This document shows positions 46,099 through 55,953 of a stretch of 64,000 nucleotides of DNA, one piece after another (positions within the stretch are counted from its first letter, which is position 1; every line of letters begins with the position of its first letter). Position numbers and translations under genes: made by a program. Source of the stretch: Paenibacillus sp. DMB5 (lineage in GTDB: Bacteria; Bacillota; Bacilli; Paenibacillales; Paenibacillaceae); assembly GCF_001517085.1 (NCBI RefSeq), contig NZ_LRAC01000109.1, forward strand, positions 62,001 through 126,000, read 5' to 3'. Under the pieces are notes generated by a model. That model saw nothing but the letters and a program-made list of their open reading frames with translations, was not told the DNA's origin and ran no database searches.

Positions 46099-47423
46099 TC
46101 AACTCCTTGAGAACTGTGAAATTAAAGATTGCTGAACTTCTGACAGAGTAACCTTCTCGTTCACTTTTTGTCTGGTGAATTCCCATATACTATCAATGTA
46201 GTGCATCGACTCGTCAATCTGGGCGTTCGAACCGCGCTGGTAGGCCCCGATATTGATCAGGTCTTCGGAATCCTTATATACAGCCATTAGCCGCTTCACA
46301 TTCTCGGCTGCTGCAATCTGCTCCTCAGGAGCAATGTCCTTCATTACACGGCTGATGCTGGCCAGCACATCGATAGCCGGAAAATGGCCTTTATTTGCAA
46401 TGTTTCTGTTAAGAACAATATGGCCGTCGAGAATTCCGCGCACTGCATCGGCAATCGGCTCATTCATATCATCACCATCAACAAGGACTGTGTAGAAAGC
46501 AGTTATAGACCCCGTAGGACCTGTCCCTGCCCGTTCCAGCAGCTTGGGAAGACTGGCAAAGACAGAAGGCGTGTAGCCTCTCATAGCCGGCGGTTCACCG
46601 ACGGCAAGCCCTACCTCGCGCTGGGCCATTGCGTAGCGTGTAACCGAGTCCATCATCAGCATAACGTTAAGCCCGCGGTCACGGAAATATTCGGCAATGG
46701 TAGTAGCGATTAGTGCCCCCTTGATCCGGATCAGCGCCGGCTGGTCGATGTGGCCACAACGACAACTGACCGCTGCAGACCCTCAGGCCCCAAATCCCGC
46801 TCAATAAAGTCAAGCACTTCTCTTCCCCGTTCGCCGATCAGCGCGATCACGTTGACATCAGCCGAGGTATTACGGGCAATCATCCCCATGAGTGTACTCT
46901 TGCCGACCCCTGAACCAGCAAAGATGCCAACGCGCTGTCCTTTCCCAATCGTAAGCAGGCCGTCAATCGCTCTGACTCCAATGCTGATCGGTTCATGCAC
47001 CCTTGGCCGGGTTAACGGATTGGAAGGAATATTGAAGGTCGAGCTGTGCGGCATCCGTGCCGGAATCAGCGAGCCGTCCAGCGGCTGCCCAAGCCCGTCA
47101 AGCACTTTGCCCAGCAGCTCCGATCCTACCTGAACACTCAGCGGCTTGCCGGTACCAACCACGTCACAGCCCGGCCCAATGGCCTGCAATTCGCCAAGCG
47201 GCATCAGCAGCACCTTGTTGTCCCTGAATCCCACTACCTCAGCCTGCAGGGATTTGCTGCCTTTCGCAGGATAGATATAGCATACATCCCCGATGCTGGC
47301 ATCCGGCCCCTCAGACTCTACCATCAGCCCGATAACCTGGGTAACCTTCCCGTTAATTCTTACCGGGTCAAAATTCCTTAAATATTCTTTATAACGTCCA
47401 CTGTCAAGCATCGGCTTCCCCAT
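46099..47423 (-). pseudogene. fliI: flagellar export ATPase FliI, frame broken
   Basis: ATPase that energises or primes the flagellar export apparatus. The N-terminal half (47423 to about 46747) includes the F1-ATPase-like beta barrel and Walker A GIFAGSGVGKSTLMGMIA, and ends VVVVATS. The C-terminal half (from about 46747 to 46099) continues in another frame with DQPALIRIKGALIATTIAEY, the catalytic MMDSVTRYAMAQREVGLAVG and the end QSLISQFSRS. A single base added near 46747 (between TC and GACC) restores a normal protein of about 441 residues. If real, the Walker B/arginine-finger half is lost and export would be badly impaired. Confidence 0.9.
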
Positions 47424-48252
47424 TTCTCTGCTCGTCGGAGTCCAGCGCGATTCTTACCAGCGATTTTTTGATTTCGGCAAGCTGCGTATCAATCCGGGCA
47501 TCAATGCTGCCGAAGGAGGATCGGATGACGCATCCCATATCCTTCACAGTCGAATCCGGCAAAATCTGAAGCTCGGCCTGGGAATCTACAGCCAGTGCGA
47601 GCTCTTCCCTTGCAGCATTGACAAAGGCAAACTGCGAAGGTGAGACACAGAGGGAGATAAGGCCCTGCTCACGTTTGCGCGCCAGATTTTTACGGATCAG
47701 ATCCATGGCAAACTGCGGTTCAACGGTAAGCTGCTTGTCCACAATCTTCTCGGCGATGGAGCAGCTCAGCTCTACCAGGAAAGGCTCGGCTTCCTGAATA
47801 ATCACGTCACGCGACCTGTAGGCTTCCTGCAATACCGCACGTGCCTCCTCCATCATTTCAGCCATACGTTTAGCCATTTCATGCCCGGCCTGTGTGAGGC
47901 CCTCCTGATATCCTTGCTGAAAAGCTTCGGATTTGACAGCCTCTACAAGATGCTCGTCCTGTTCCCGGCGCTGCCGCCACCATTCTTCCGCTTCCGTCCG
48001 TGCCGATTCCACAATATTTTCAGCTTCCAGAGATGCACTGCGCACCTGTTCTTCAGCAAATTGCTGAGCATCCTTCAGCATCTGCCTGCGGCTCTGCTCT
48101 GCCTCTTCACGGGCCGGGTCATGATAATGCACCTCACCTGCCGGTTCCTCCGCAGCGGATTCCTCGGCGATTCCGGCATTCTGTCTGGCCTGTTCCAGCC
48201 GCTTTAGCACGTCTACAGGAACATATTGGGAGTGTTTAATCAGCTTAGACAA
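47404..48252 (-). CDS. fliH: flagellar assembly protein FliH
   Basis: Regulator of the FliI ATPase, comparable to the stator stalk of F1Fo. 282 residues; TTG start at 48252, about 10 bases from GGAGGAG and overlapping the fliG stop. Acidic/Gln-rich coiled coil (about 50-160) and C-terminal domain with EPFLVELSCSIAEKIVDKQL near residue 160 and GCVIRSSFGSIDARIDTQL near 245. The stop overlaps fliI. Confidence 0.93.
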   Translation of the reverse strand: MSKLIKHSQYVPVDVLKRLEQARQNAGIAEESAAEEPAGEVHYHDPAREEAEQSRRQMLKDAQQFAEEQVRSASLEAENIVESARTEAEEWWRQRREQDEHLVEAVKSEAFQQGYQEGLTQAGHEMAKRMAEMMEEARAVLQEAYRSRDVIIQEAEPFLVELSCSIAEKIVDKQLTVEPQFAMDLIRKNLARKREQGLISLCVSPSQFAFVNAAREELALAVDSQAELQILPDSTVKDMGCVIRSSFGSIDARIDTQLAEIKKSLVRIALDSDEQRNGEADA

Positions 48253-49261
48253 TTATGTCATCTCCTCCGCCACGGGCGATGATAATTTCACCAGATTCTT
48301 CAAGTCTGCGGATCGTTCCTACAATACGGGTCTGAGCTTCTTCAACATCACGCAGCCGCACAGGTCCCATGTACTCCATCTCCTCGCGGAAGGTTTCGGC
48401 CATCCGTTTGGACATATTGCGGAAAATAACATCCCGCACCTCTTCGCTTGCAACCTTGAGCGCCAGCTGAAGGTCGGCATTTTCGATATCCTTGATGATG
48501 CGCTGGATAGAACGGTTGTCCACATTGACAATATCCTCGAACACGAACATCCGCTTTTTAATTTCTTCAGCCAGCTCCGGATCCTGGATTTCAAGCGAAT
48601 CCAGAATCGTACGTTCAGTTCCGCGGTCAACCCCGTTCAGAATCTGTACGATAGACTCGATGCCGCCGGCATTTGTATAATCCTGGGTCACTGTAGCCGA
48701 AAGCTTCTGTTCCAGCACCCGTTCAATCTGGGTAACAACCTCAGGCGAAGTACTGTCCATTATCGCAATTCTTCTCGCTACCTCTGCCTGCTTCTCTTGC
48801 GGAAGGGAGGACAGGATGCTGGCTGCCTGTTCAAACTGCAGGTAGGACAGAACCAGGGCGATTGTCTGGACATTCTCATTCTGAATGAAATTCAGAATCT
48901 GGTTAGGGTCAGCCTTGCGGGCAAAATCGAAAGGTCTGACCTGCAGCGTTGCTGTCAAACGGTTGATGACTTCAAGCGCCTTGGTTGAGCCCAGTGCTTT
49001 CTCCAGAATTTCTTTGGCGTAGTTGATACCGCCTTGTGAAATATATTCCTGTGCGAGACAGATCTGATGAAACTCGGACATGATCGACTCTTTTTCCACA
49101 CTGTCCACCTTGCGGACATTGGCTATCTCCAGAGTGAGCTGTTCAATTTCTTCGTCTCGTAGATGTTTGAATATTTGCGCCGATACCTCGGGCCCTAGTG
49201 TGATAAGCAGGATTGCAGCCTTTTGGCGGCCGCTCAGACCCTGCTGGCTAGCTTTTGCCAT
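48245..49261 (-). CDS. fliG: flagellar motor switch protein FliG
   Basis: C-ring rotor protein that meets the stator. 338 residues from the ATG at 49261 (MAKASQQGLSGRQKAAILL) with AGAGGTG upstream; an ATG eight codons earlier lies inside fliF and is unlikely. FliG_N with TLGPEVSAQIFKHL, FliG_M with EHPQ-like region read as PQEKQAEVARRIA, and FliG_C with charged torque helix LALKVASEEVRDVIFRNMSKR and ending GEIIIARGGGDDIIV. Confidence 0.97.
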   Translation of the reverse strand: MAKASQQGLSGRQKAAILLITLGPEVSAQIFKHLRDEEIEQLTLEIANVRKVDSVEKESIMSEFHQICLAQEYISQGGINYAKEILEKALGSTKALEVINRLTATLQVRPFDFARKADPNQILNFIQNENVQTIALVLSYLQFEQAASILSSLPQEKQAEVARRIAIMDSTSPEVVTQIERVLEQKLSATVTQDYTNAGGIESIVQILNGVDRGTERTILDSLEIQDPELAEEIKKRMFVFEDIVNVDNRSIQRIIKDIENADLQLALKVASEEVRDVIFRNMSKRMAETFREEMEYMGPVRLRDVEEAQTRIVGTIRRLEESGEIIIARGGGDDIIV

Positions 49262-49265
49262 TAGT

Positions 49266-50855
49266 TCACCTCTGTTCGTCTGCAAGCCATGTACGCAGCA
49301 GGTTTACGAATTCATCCGGCTTCTTCTTAGCGAGGCTTTCCAGTTGCTTGCGAACCTGACTTTCGTTAGTCACGCTCTCCAAGTTAATGGATGGGAATTC
49401 GGTAGGAACCTGCAGCGGAATGTCTTCTTCCACTTCTTCCTCTTGCTTGTTCTTGCGGCTCCGGTAAATCAGGAACCCGCCGCCTGCACCGACAAGCAAC
49501 GCAGCTGCTGCAATTGCCCAGATCATCCACGTCGCCAGCCCGCCAGTCGCGGTTTCAGTTGTGGTGCCACCAAACTGTTGCGAGTACACCGAAACTTTTT
49601 TGGTCAAATCAGCGTCTGTATAAGTGACTCCTGAATCCGCCAGCGAAGCCCGTACAATGTTGACCAGAATATTCTGGATTGCACCTGAAGTCGCCTCATC
49701 CAAAGTTGTTTGTCCGGCAGGTGGTTCAACTGCGACGTTTATGGTTAAATCTTTAACAGTATATGGGCTTGTGATGATATCCTTTGTAATCCGGTTGACC
49801 TCATAGTTTCTGGTCTCCGAAGATTCTTCAGAAGTAGAGGTGCCTGTGTCCGCCCCCGAAGGATAACCCGAGACATCTTCCGATCCTGTACCTGCAACCC
49901 CCCCGGTAGTGTTACCCTGACCCGAATAGGTGTTGCTGATGATCTGTGAGCTTATCTCAATCCCACGCATATTCTCCGTATCCACAGGCGCAACGATGTC
50001 TTCCTTCCGGCTTTCCTTATCAAAATTCAGCTTGGAGAAGACCAGAACATCCACTTTGTCAGGACCTGTTAATGTACTGAGAAATTGCTTGACGTTCTTT
50101 TTGACTTCCTCTTCAAATTTTTTCTGAAGGGCAAAGTTTTCTTCAACCTGGCTGGACACTCCAGCTTGGCCCCCCTTTGCAGTCGGCATTAGCTCAGTCT
50201 CATTGCTTGTAATCGTAATGTTGTCCACCGGCAAATTCGGAACAGCAGTCTTCACAAGATTAAAGTATCCGTCGATATTATCCTGTGACGGCCTGAATCC
50301 CGGATCAAATGTTAGCACGATAGAGGCATAAGCCTGCTCCTGGCCCTCCTGTGCGGCGAAAACAGTCTCTTTGGGGAGGGTAACCAGCACTTTAACATCC
50401 TTGATCCCCTGCATCCGCCTCATCAGCTGCTCAACTTCTCCATTCAGCGCATTGTTGTATTTAACATCAAACTCGCTGTCTGTCGTTCCGATCATAGATG
50501 AAGACTCATCAAAGACCTTGTATCCGATCGAGCCTTCCTGCACAATCCCCTGAGAACCAATATCCACCTTAATGCGGTTTGCCTGGGTGCTTGGCACTGA
50601 AATACTTCTGCCATCCGGACTCAGCCGGTAAGGAATCCCTGCGGAATCCAGGTAGGTCATGACTCCTGCGGAGTCCGTATTGTCCAAATCCCGAAAAGCC
50701 ACTTCGTATTCCGTTTTCGATAGCTGCATCGTCAAAACTACGACTATGATAATGATAATAAAAAGAGTAGAGAAAAATAGTATTTTTTGTTTACCGCTGA
50801 ATCTGTTCCAATACTGGACTACCTTCTCCCTGTATTGGGCAAATCTTTCATTCAC
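49266..50855 (-). CDS. fliF: flagellar MS-ring protein FliF
   Basis: Forms the MS-ring that seeds basal-body assembly. 529 residues; membrane segments at about 24-46 (ILFFSTLFIIIIIVVVLTMQ) and 443-465 (WMIWAIAAAALLVGAGGGFL). The two ring-building motifs flank the large external part (AFRDLDNTDSAGVMTYLDSAGIPY and YNNALNGEVEQLMRRMQGIKDVKVLVTLP, with key NALNGEVEQLMRRM); a Gly/Ser/Thr-rich variable region lies near 310-345. The C-terminal tail binds FliG. Confidence 0.97.
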   Translation of the reverse strand: MNERFAQYREKVVQYWNRFSGKQKILFFSTLFIIIIIVVVLTMQLSKTEYEVAFRDLDNTDSAGVMTYLDSAGIPYRLSPDGRSISVPSTQANRIKVDIGSQGIVQEGSIGYKVFDESSSMIGTTDSEFDVKYNNALNGEVEQLMRRMQGIKDVKVLVTLPKETVFAAQEGQEQAYASIVLTFDPGFRPSQDNIDGYFNLVKTAVPNLPVDNITITSNETELMPTAKGGQAGVSSQVEENFALQKKFEEEVKKNVKQFLSTLTGPDKVDVLVFSKLNFDKESRKEDIVAPVDTENMRGIEISSQIISNTYSGQGNTTGGVAGTGSEDVSGYPSGADTGTSTSEESSETRNYEVNRITKDIITSPYTVKDLTINVAVEPPAGQTTLDEATSGAIQNILVNIVRASLADSGVTYTDADLTKKVSVYSQQFGGTTTETATGGLATWMIWAIAAAALLVGAGGGFLIYRSRKNKQEEEVEEDIPLQVPTEFPSINLESVTNESQVRKQLESLAKKKPDEFVNLLRTWLADEQR

Positions 50856-50889
50856 AGTGTCACCCCATCCGAAACTAAGCTAGGATTAT

Positions 50890-51198
50890 TTAGATCTGAG
50901 TTCTCATAATTTCCTGATAGGCTTCAATCACTTTGTTCCGGACTTGTGTAGTCAGCTGCAAACTCAGCAATGCCTGTTGTGAAGAAATCATCGCCTCATC
51001 GATATTGACTTCCCCCAAAACGAATTTGTTGCTCATATCCTTGGCCTGCTGCTCCTGGGCAGCTACCTGATTCAATGCATCCTCCAGATAAGAGCCAAAG
51101 CTCTGACCGGAACCGGTCACTGTTCCCGCCTGTGCAGTTGCGGACTTCATGGCAAGCGGCTGGACGGCCTGTGTTCCAATCATAAAATTCTGTATCAA
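50890..51198 (-). CDS. fliE: flagellar hook-basal body complex protein FliE
   Basis: Connects the MS-ring to the rod. 102 residues with GSGQSFGSYLEDALNQVAAQEQ near residue 28, MSNKFVLGEVNIDEAMISSQQALLSLQL (key GEVNIDEAMISSQQA) and the final VRNKVIEAYQEIMRTQI. Between flgC and fliF. Confidence 0.96.
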   Translation of the reverse strand: MIQNFMIGTQAVQPLAMKSATAQAGTVTGSGQSFGSYLEDALNQVAAQEQQAKDMSNKFVLGEVNIDEAMISSQQALLSLQLTTQVRNKVIEAYQEIMRTQI

Positions 51199-51226
51199 TG
51201 ATTACCCTCCTAAATGTCAGTTAAGC

Positions 51227-51679
51227 TTATTTTCCGATTTCGAGCGCCTTGCTTACCATCGCTTTGGATGCATTCAGCATCGTTACATTGGCTTCATAAG
51301 AACGGGAAGCAGACAGCATATCCACCATCTCTTTGGTCAGATCGACGTTAGGCATGTACACATAACCCTCGGCGTCCGCATCCGGATGGGACGGATTGTA
51401 GACCGGCTTCAAAGGTGAGGAATCCTCGATGATTGACTGTACCTTGACGCCCTCAGTCCCGTTACCGCTATTCATTTTTGAATTTAAAATATTCGAAAAG
51501 CTATTATTTTGCTCTGTTCCGAGAACGACAAGCTTACGCTTGTAGGGTACAGCCTTACCGTCTACTACGGAGGCTCTGGTTGTCTCGGCATTGGCAATAT
51601 TGGAGGAAATGACATCCATTCTGAGCCGCTGGGCGGTCAAGGCTGAAGCGCTGATTCCAAAACTGCTACCAAAGTTCAC
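51227..51679 (-). CDS. flgC: flagellar rod protein FlgC
   Basis: Proximal rod subunit. 150 residues; the rod signature ISASALTAQRLRMDVISSNIANAETT at the N-terminus (key SSNIANAETT), PSHPDADAEGYVYMPNVDLTKEM near residue 95, and ends MVSKALEIGK. Six bases after flgB. Confidence 0.96.
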   Translation of the reverse strand: MNFGSSFGISASALTAQRLRMDVISSNIANAETTRASVVDGKAVPYKRKLVVLGTEQNNSFSNILNSKMNSGNGTEGVKVQSIIEDSSPLKPVYNPSHPDADAEGYVYMPNVDLTKEMVDMLSASRSYEANVTMLNASKAMVSKALEIGK

Positions 51680-51685
51680 TATATA

Positions 51686-52093
51686 TTACCCTCCCTGCAC
51701 AACTGTACGCATCATAGTAATCTGGCTGTTCAGCTGTTCGATATACGAATTATATCTGAGCTGATTCTCCGCACTGAGCGCCATCTCCCGGTCCATATCA
51801 ACATTATTGTCGTTATTGTTCATCGAAGTAGATGCATCTTTGCTAACGACTGCAGATGGTACACCGGAAACATAACCGAATTGGAAGTGGCGGGAATCCG
51901 ATACCTTCGCACCCAGCGTCGGTTTCGTTCCGTTTTCCTGCGCGGCTAGTACACTTTCAAAAGAAACATCAGAGCGTTTAAATCCCGGCGTATCAGCGTT
52001 GGCTATGTTATTAGCCAGGACACTTTGTCGTTTCGTGGCAGCCTCAAGACCGCCCTGCAATCTCTGAAAACTGACACTGTTCAGCAAACCCAT
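51686..52093 (-). CDS. flgB: flagellar rod protein FlgB
   Basis: First gene of the fla/che array; proximal rod subunit. 135 residues from the ATG at 52093 (MGLLNSVSFQRLQGGLEAATK) behind GGAAGGGGG; longer in-frame starts have no ribosome site. Signature LANNIANADTPGFKRSDV near residue 24, and ends QLNSQITMMRTVVQGG. Confidence 0.95.
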   Translation of the reverse strand: MGLLNSVSFQRLQGGLEAATKRQSVLANNIANADTPGFKRSDVSFESVLAAQENGTKPTLGAKVSDSRHFQFGYVSGVPSAVVSKDASTSMNNNDNNVDMDREMALSAENQLRYNSYIEQLNSQITMMRTVVQGG

Positions 52094-52226
52094 GGAAATC
52101 CCCCTTCCAAAGCTATCATAATGAAAAGAATTCCACAACTTCTTACGGATTCCTGCTTGTTTCGACAAAAAAAGCTAATTTTCTTGCCATTTTTTTAAAT
52201 AAGCAGTCGAAAGCTGTCGATGGATG

Positions 52227-52266
52227 ATTCTACAAGCAATCTCACATACATTGATTCTCGTAGAAT
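52227..52266 (-). promoter_or_regulatory. long stem in the fla/che leader
   Basis: ATTCTACGAG pairs with CTTGTAGAAT (one wobble), then after a one-base bulge AATC pairs with GATT, closing an 11-base loop; 14 paired bases in 40. It lies about 130-170 bases before flgB, after the hslU terminator. It has no oligo-T tail, so it is not an ordinary terminator. Confidence 0.55.
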
Positions 52267-52290
52267 TTGTATATTATTACAATAAGAAAT

Positions 52291-52322
52291 AAGCCCTATC
52301 TTTTCAGAAAAGAGAGGGCTTA
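52291..52322 (-). terminator. terminator downstream of hslU
   Basis: AAGCCCT/AGGGCTT stem extended by CTTTTC/GAAAAG with one internal mismatch; the minus-strand transcript then reads ATTTCTTATT. It separates hslVU from the fla/che array. Confidence 0.8.
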
Positions 52323-52472
52323 AAGCATGGTTTTTCAATTTTTTGACATTTATTCACCATAATCTTCTTTTATTTGGCATTATATTGCACGATTTGACCG
52401 TTTTTCCGGGCTTTTATGCAAACCACTAATTCCATATACCCAAATTTTAAGAAATTCTAATTCTTTCCTGTT

Positions 52473-53873
52473 TTACAGGATGTATTGACTTAAATCGCGG
52501 TCTTGGGTGATTCCTGACAGTTTTTCGCGAACATACTCCGGTGTAATGACCATAGTCTCAAGCGTCAGCTCAGGCGCCTCAAAAGAAAGGTCTTCCAGCA
52601 GCTTCTCCAGAATGGTGTGCAGGCGCCGGGCTCCGATATTCTCCATGTTCTGGTTGACAGAAGCGGCAATTCTGGCGATCTCCTGAATGGCCTCGTCCTT
52701 AAACTGGATCTCGATATTCTCAGTTTTGAGCAGATTTACATATTGCTTGGTCAGCGCATTCTGGGGTTCGGTCAGAATGGACACAAAATCCTCCAGCGTC
52801 AGGCTGCTCAGCTCTACCCGGATCGGGAAGCGCCCCTGAAGCTCGGGAATCAGATCTGAAGGCTTGGCGATATGAAACGCTCCGGCTGCGATAAACAGCA
52901 CGTAGTCGGTCTTCACAGGGCCGTATTTGGTCATAACCGTAGAGCCCTCGACAATAGGAAGAATGTCGCGCTGTACGCCTTCCCTCGAAACATCAGGCCC
53001 GGAGCCTTTCCCCTGGCTGGCCACTTTGTCAATCTCATCAATAAAAATAATGCCGGATTGCTCGGCACGGGCCACCGATTCCTGGATGACATCATCCATG
53101 TCAATCAGCTTGGCAGCCTCGTCCTGAATCAGCACCTTGCGAGCCTCCTTGATAGGCAACTTGCGTTTTTTGGTGCGTTTGGGCAGAAGGCTTCCAAACA
53201 TCTCCTGCATGTTCATCCCCATCTGATCATTGCCCTGGCCGGCAAACATATCCAGCATTGTCGGAGCCGTATCCTCCACGTCAATTTCGATGATGTCTTC
53301 TTCCAGCTGTCCTGCCAGCAGCTTGAACTTTATTCCGCGGCGGCGTTCACTCAGACTGCCGTCCTCAGGCTCTTCCTTGCTGTCTTCGGCATTGCCGCTG
53401 TTCCCGCCGAAGATCATCTCAAACGGGTTACGCTGGGATTTATTCTTGGATGAGGAAGGTGCGAGAATTGCGACGATCCGTTCATTGGCAAGCTCCTCTG
53501 CCCGGTCCTTCACCTTTTCCGTCCGCTCCAGCTTGACCATGCGGATAGAGGTCTCCACAAGATCCCGAACCATCGATTCAACATCACGGCCCACATAACC
53601 TACTTCGGTGAACTTTGTAGCTTCAACTTTAATAAAGGGGGCATTGACCAGCTTGGCAAGCCGGCGGGCAATTTCGGTTTTTCCGACGCCGGTAGGACCG
53701 ATCATCAGTATATTCTTAGGTACAATCTCATCACGCAGCTCTTCGCTGAGCTGGCTGCGGCGGTAGCGGTTGCGAAGTGCAACTGCCACCGACTTTTTGG
53801 CCTGCTTCTGGCCGACAATATATTTATCAAGTTCAGCGACGATCTGGCGGGGTGTGAGCGATTGATTCACCAT
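52473..53873 (-). CDS. hslU: HslU/ClpY ATPase subunit of the HslVU protease
   Basis: AAA+ unfoldase that feeds proteins to HslV. 466 residues; Walker [16 protein letters not shown] near residue 57, the I-domain (about 110-245, acidic and variable), Walker [12 protein letters not shown] near 270, sensor GRFPIRVEL near 330, and C-terminal ISQ-like end DLSQYIL that docks into HslV. GGGAGG precedes the ATG. Pairs with hslV 33 bases upstream. Confidence 0.97.
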   Translation of the reverse strand: MVNQSLTPRQIVAELDKYIVGQKQAKKSVAVALRNRYRRSQLSEELRDEIVPKNILMIGPTGVGKTEIARRLAKLVNAPFIKVEATKFTEVGYVGRDVESMVRDLVETSIRMVKLERTEKVKDRAEELANERIVAILAPSSSKNKSQRNPFEMIFGGNSGNAEDSKEEPEDGSLSERRRGIKFKLLAGQLEEDIIEIDVEDTAPTMLDMFAGQGNDQMGMNMQEMFGSLLPKRTKKRKLPIKEARKVLIQDEAAKLIDMDDVIQESVARAEQSGIIFIDEIDKVASQGKGSGPDVSREGVQRDILPIVEGSTVMTKYGPVKTDYVLFIAAGAFHIAKPSDLIPELQGRFPIRVELSSLTLEDFVSILTEPQNALTKQYVNLLKTENIEIQFKDEAIQEIARIAASVNQNMENIGARRLHTILEKLLEDLSFEAPELTLETMVITPEYVREKLSGITQDRDLSQYIL

Positions 53874-53906
53874 TACGACTTCCTCCCTCTTTCTGTGGCA
53901 CCGTGC

Positions 53907-54449
53907 CTACAATTGTTCAACGATAATATTGGAATTGGTATACACGCAAATCTCGGATGCAATCTGAAGTGCCTCCCTGGCAATTTCGGCTGCACTCAGA
54001 TTCGACGCATGACGTTTCAGTGCCCGGCCCGAGGCTAACGCAAAATTGCCGCCGGAGCCGATGGCAAGCACATCGTCATCTGGCTCAATGATTTCCCCGT
54101 TGCCGGAGATAAGCAGCATACCTTTCTTATCCATCACGATCATCAGCGCTTCAAGCTTGCGCAGAATGCGGTCCTGGCGCCAATCCTTGGCCAGCTCGAC
54201 AGCTGAACGCTGCAAGTTGCCGTGATGCTCTTCAAGTTTGCCTTCAAACTTTTCAAACAGGGTGATTGCATCGGCTACCGAACCCGCAAAGCCGGCGATG
54301 ACTTGACCTCTGTACAGCCGGCGCACTTTCTTGGCAGTAGTCTTCATAATGACGCTCTCGCCAAAGGTAACCTGTCCGTCGCCTGCGATTGCAGCATGAC
54401 CGTTATGTCTTACGGCGCAAATAGTAGTTGCATGAAAGCTGGGTAACAT
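53907..54449 (-). CDS. hslV: HslV/ClpQ peptidase subunit
   Basis: Proteasome-like N-terminal nucleophile peptidase. 180 residues from the ATG at 54449 ([17 protein letters not shown]), 10 bases from AGGAGG. A seven-residue propeptide is followed by Thr-Thr, so the nucleophile is Thr, as in E. coli; B. subtilis ClpQ uses Ser. AGDGQVTFG and [19 protein letters not shown] are conserved. A terminator-like hairpin precedes the gene. Confidence 0.96.
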   Translation of the reverse strand: MLPSFHATTICAVRHNGHAAIAGDGQVTFGESVIMKTTAKKVRRLYRGQVIAGFAGSVADAITLFEKFEGKLEEHHGNLQRSAVELAKDWRQDRILRKLEALMIVMDKKGMLLISGNGEIIEPDDDVLAIGSGGNFALASGRALKRHASNLSAAEIAREALQIASEICVYTNSNIIVEQL

Positions 54450-54489
54450 AGTTTGGCAACCTCCTAGAATAAACTTACCGCTAAAATAA

Positions 54490-54529
54490 ATGAACTTAAG
54501 AATGAAGATCATAGCATTCCTAAGTTCAT
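54490..54529 (-). terminator. hairpin between trmFO and hslV
   Basis: Arms of 15 bases (ATGAACTTAAGAATG and CATTCCTAAGTTCAT) with one mismatch and a 10-base loop; the minus strand continues TTATTTTA. Likely terminator of trmFO, which would give hslVU its own promoter or partial read-through. Confidence 0.65.
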
Positions 54530-54568
54530 CCTCTATAAATCATAAGCTTATGCTGTGCAAACTTCAAA

Positions 54569-55933
54569 TTATGACAGTTCTGACTCCGCAGTCTCAGGTT
54601 CTTTATAGGAAAGGCCTGTCCGGCTGGCAAATGCAGCCAGGCTGTCCAGCGCACGGTGGGCAAGCAGCTCATTCTTTTCTTTTTTGTTGCGGATCTTCTT
54701 TTCCAGCTTGGGCAGCAGCCCGAAGTTGGCGTTCATTGGCTGGAAATGCTCCGGATCAGCGGAAGTAATGTAGGCCGGCATACTGCCCAGCACACTGTCC
54801 CCGGGGAATATCAGACCTTCCTCGCCTAGCGCCGCTCTGGCTGCGTTGATTCCGGCAATCATACCGGATGCGGCAGACTCGACATAACCTTCGACGCCTG
54901 TCATCTGGCCGGCAAAGAACAGCCTTTCATGTCCCTTCATCTGATAAGTCGGGTGAAGCAGCTTAGGCGAATTGATGAACGTATTGCGGTGCATTACCCC
55001 GTAACGGACATATTCGGCATTCTCCAGACCTGGAATCATAGAGAATACACGCTTTTGCTCGCCCCATTTCAAATGTGTCTGGAAGCCTACCAGATTGTAA
55101 AGCGTACCGGCAGCATTGTCCTGGCGCAGCTGGACAACCGCGTAAGGCAGCTTCCCGGTGTGGGGATTCAATAGTCCTACCGGCTTCATTGGTCCGAATA
55201 GCGCTGTCTGCTTACCGCGCTTCATCATAATTTCAATCGGCATACAGCCTTCGAAATAAATTTCTTTCTCAAATTCCTTGAGCGCTGCAGTCTCGGCGGT
55301 AATCAGGGCATCATAGAAACGGTCGAATTCTTCCTCATTCATCGGACAGTTCAAATAGGCCGCTTCACCCTTGTCATACCGTGACGCCAGATATACTTTG
55401 CTCATATCGATGCTGTCCTTCTCGACGATCGGGGCTGCCGCATCGTAGAAGTAGAAATATTCTTCACCAAGCAGTGCCTTGATCTCGGCGGACAATGCCG
55501 GAGAGGTTAGCGGGCCGGTGGCAATAACGACAATGCCTTCCTCCGGAATCCGGGTCAGCTCTTCATTAACAACTTCTACTAGCGGATGATCGTGCAGGGT
55601 GCGGGTGATCTCTCCCGAGAATCCGTCACGGTCTACCGCCAGTGCACCGCCGGCAGGCACCGCATGACGGTCGGCGGCTCCAAGCACAAGCGAGTTCAGG
55701 CGGCGCATTTCCTCCTTCAGTACTCCTACTGCATTACCCAGTCCGTTCGCCCGCAGTGAATTGCTGCACACCAGCTCGGCAAACTGGTCGGTATGGTGGG
55801 CCGGCGTTTTAACCGCCGGTCTCATTTCATATAATTTAACGGGAACCCCGCTTGAAGCAATCTGCCAGGCAGCTTCACTGCCGGCGAGCCCCGCGCCAAT
55901 TACTGTTACTTTTGCTGTGTCTTTCAAATTCAT
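54569..55933 (-). CDS. trmFO: tRNA (uracil-5-)-methyltransferase TrmFO, FAD/folate-dependent
   Basis: Makes ribothymidine 54 in tRNA using methylene-tetrahydrofolate and FADH2. 454 residues; FAD-binding [16 protein letters not shown] near residue 10, [20 protein letters not shown] near 55 (split: CSNSLRANG), [11 protein letters not shown] near 195, [18 protein letters not shown] near 343. In B. subtilis xerC (codV) lies between this gene and hslV; absent here. Confidence 0.97.
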   Translation of the reverse strand: MNLKDTAKVTVIGAGLAGSEAAWQIASSGVPVKLYEMRPAVKTPAHHTDQFAELVCSNSLRANGLGNAVGVLKEEMRRLNSLVLGAADRHAVPAGGALAVDRDGFSGEITRTLHDHPLVEVVNEELTRIPEEGIVVIATGPLTSPALSAEIKALLGEEYFYFYDAAAPIVEKDSIDMSKVYLASRYDKGEAAYLNCPMNEEEFDRFYDALITAETAALKEFEKEIYFEGCMPIEIMMKRGKQTALFGPMKPVGLLNPHTGKLPYAVVQLRQDNAAGTLYNLVGFQTHLKWGEQKRVFSMIPGLENAEYVRYGVMHRNTFINSPKLLHPTYQMKGHERLFFAGQMTGVEGYVESAASGMIAGINAARAALGEEGLIFPGDSVLGSMPAYITSADPEHFQPMNANFGLLPKLEKKIRNKKEKNELLAHRALDSLAAFASRTGLSYKEPETAESELS

Positions 55934-55953
55934 ATCCTCCTGCTAAAAATCTA

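Larger units (their letters stand above)
52094..52472 (-). other. 379-bp gap between hslU and flgB
   Basis: No protein gene recognised. It contains the hslU terminator (52291-52322), a long stem (52227-52266) and AT-rich sequence leading into flgB. B. subtilis has codY in this place; it is not present here. No clear sigma-A or sigma-D consensus pair was found by eye, although the fla/che promoter should be here. Confidence 0.7.

Noticed and set aside
52094..52472. c-di-GMP riboswitch or codY in the gap before flgB
   Set aside because: No GEMM-type core (such as the conserved GNRA-receptor pairing) and no open frame with a helix-turn-helix were found.
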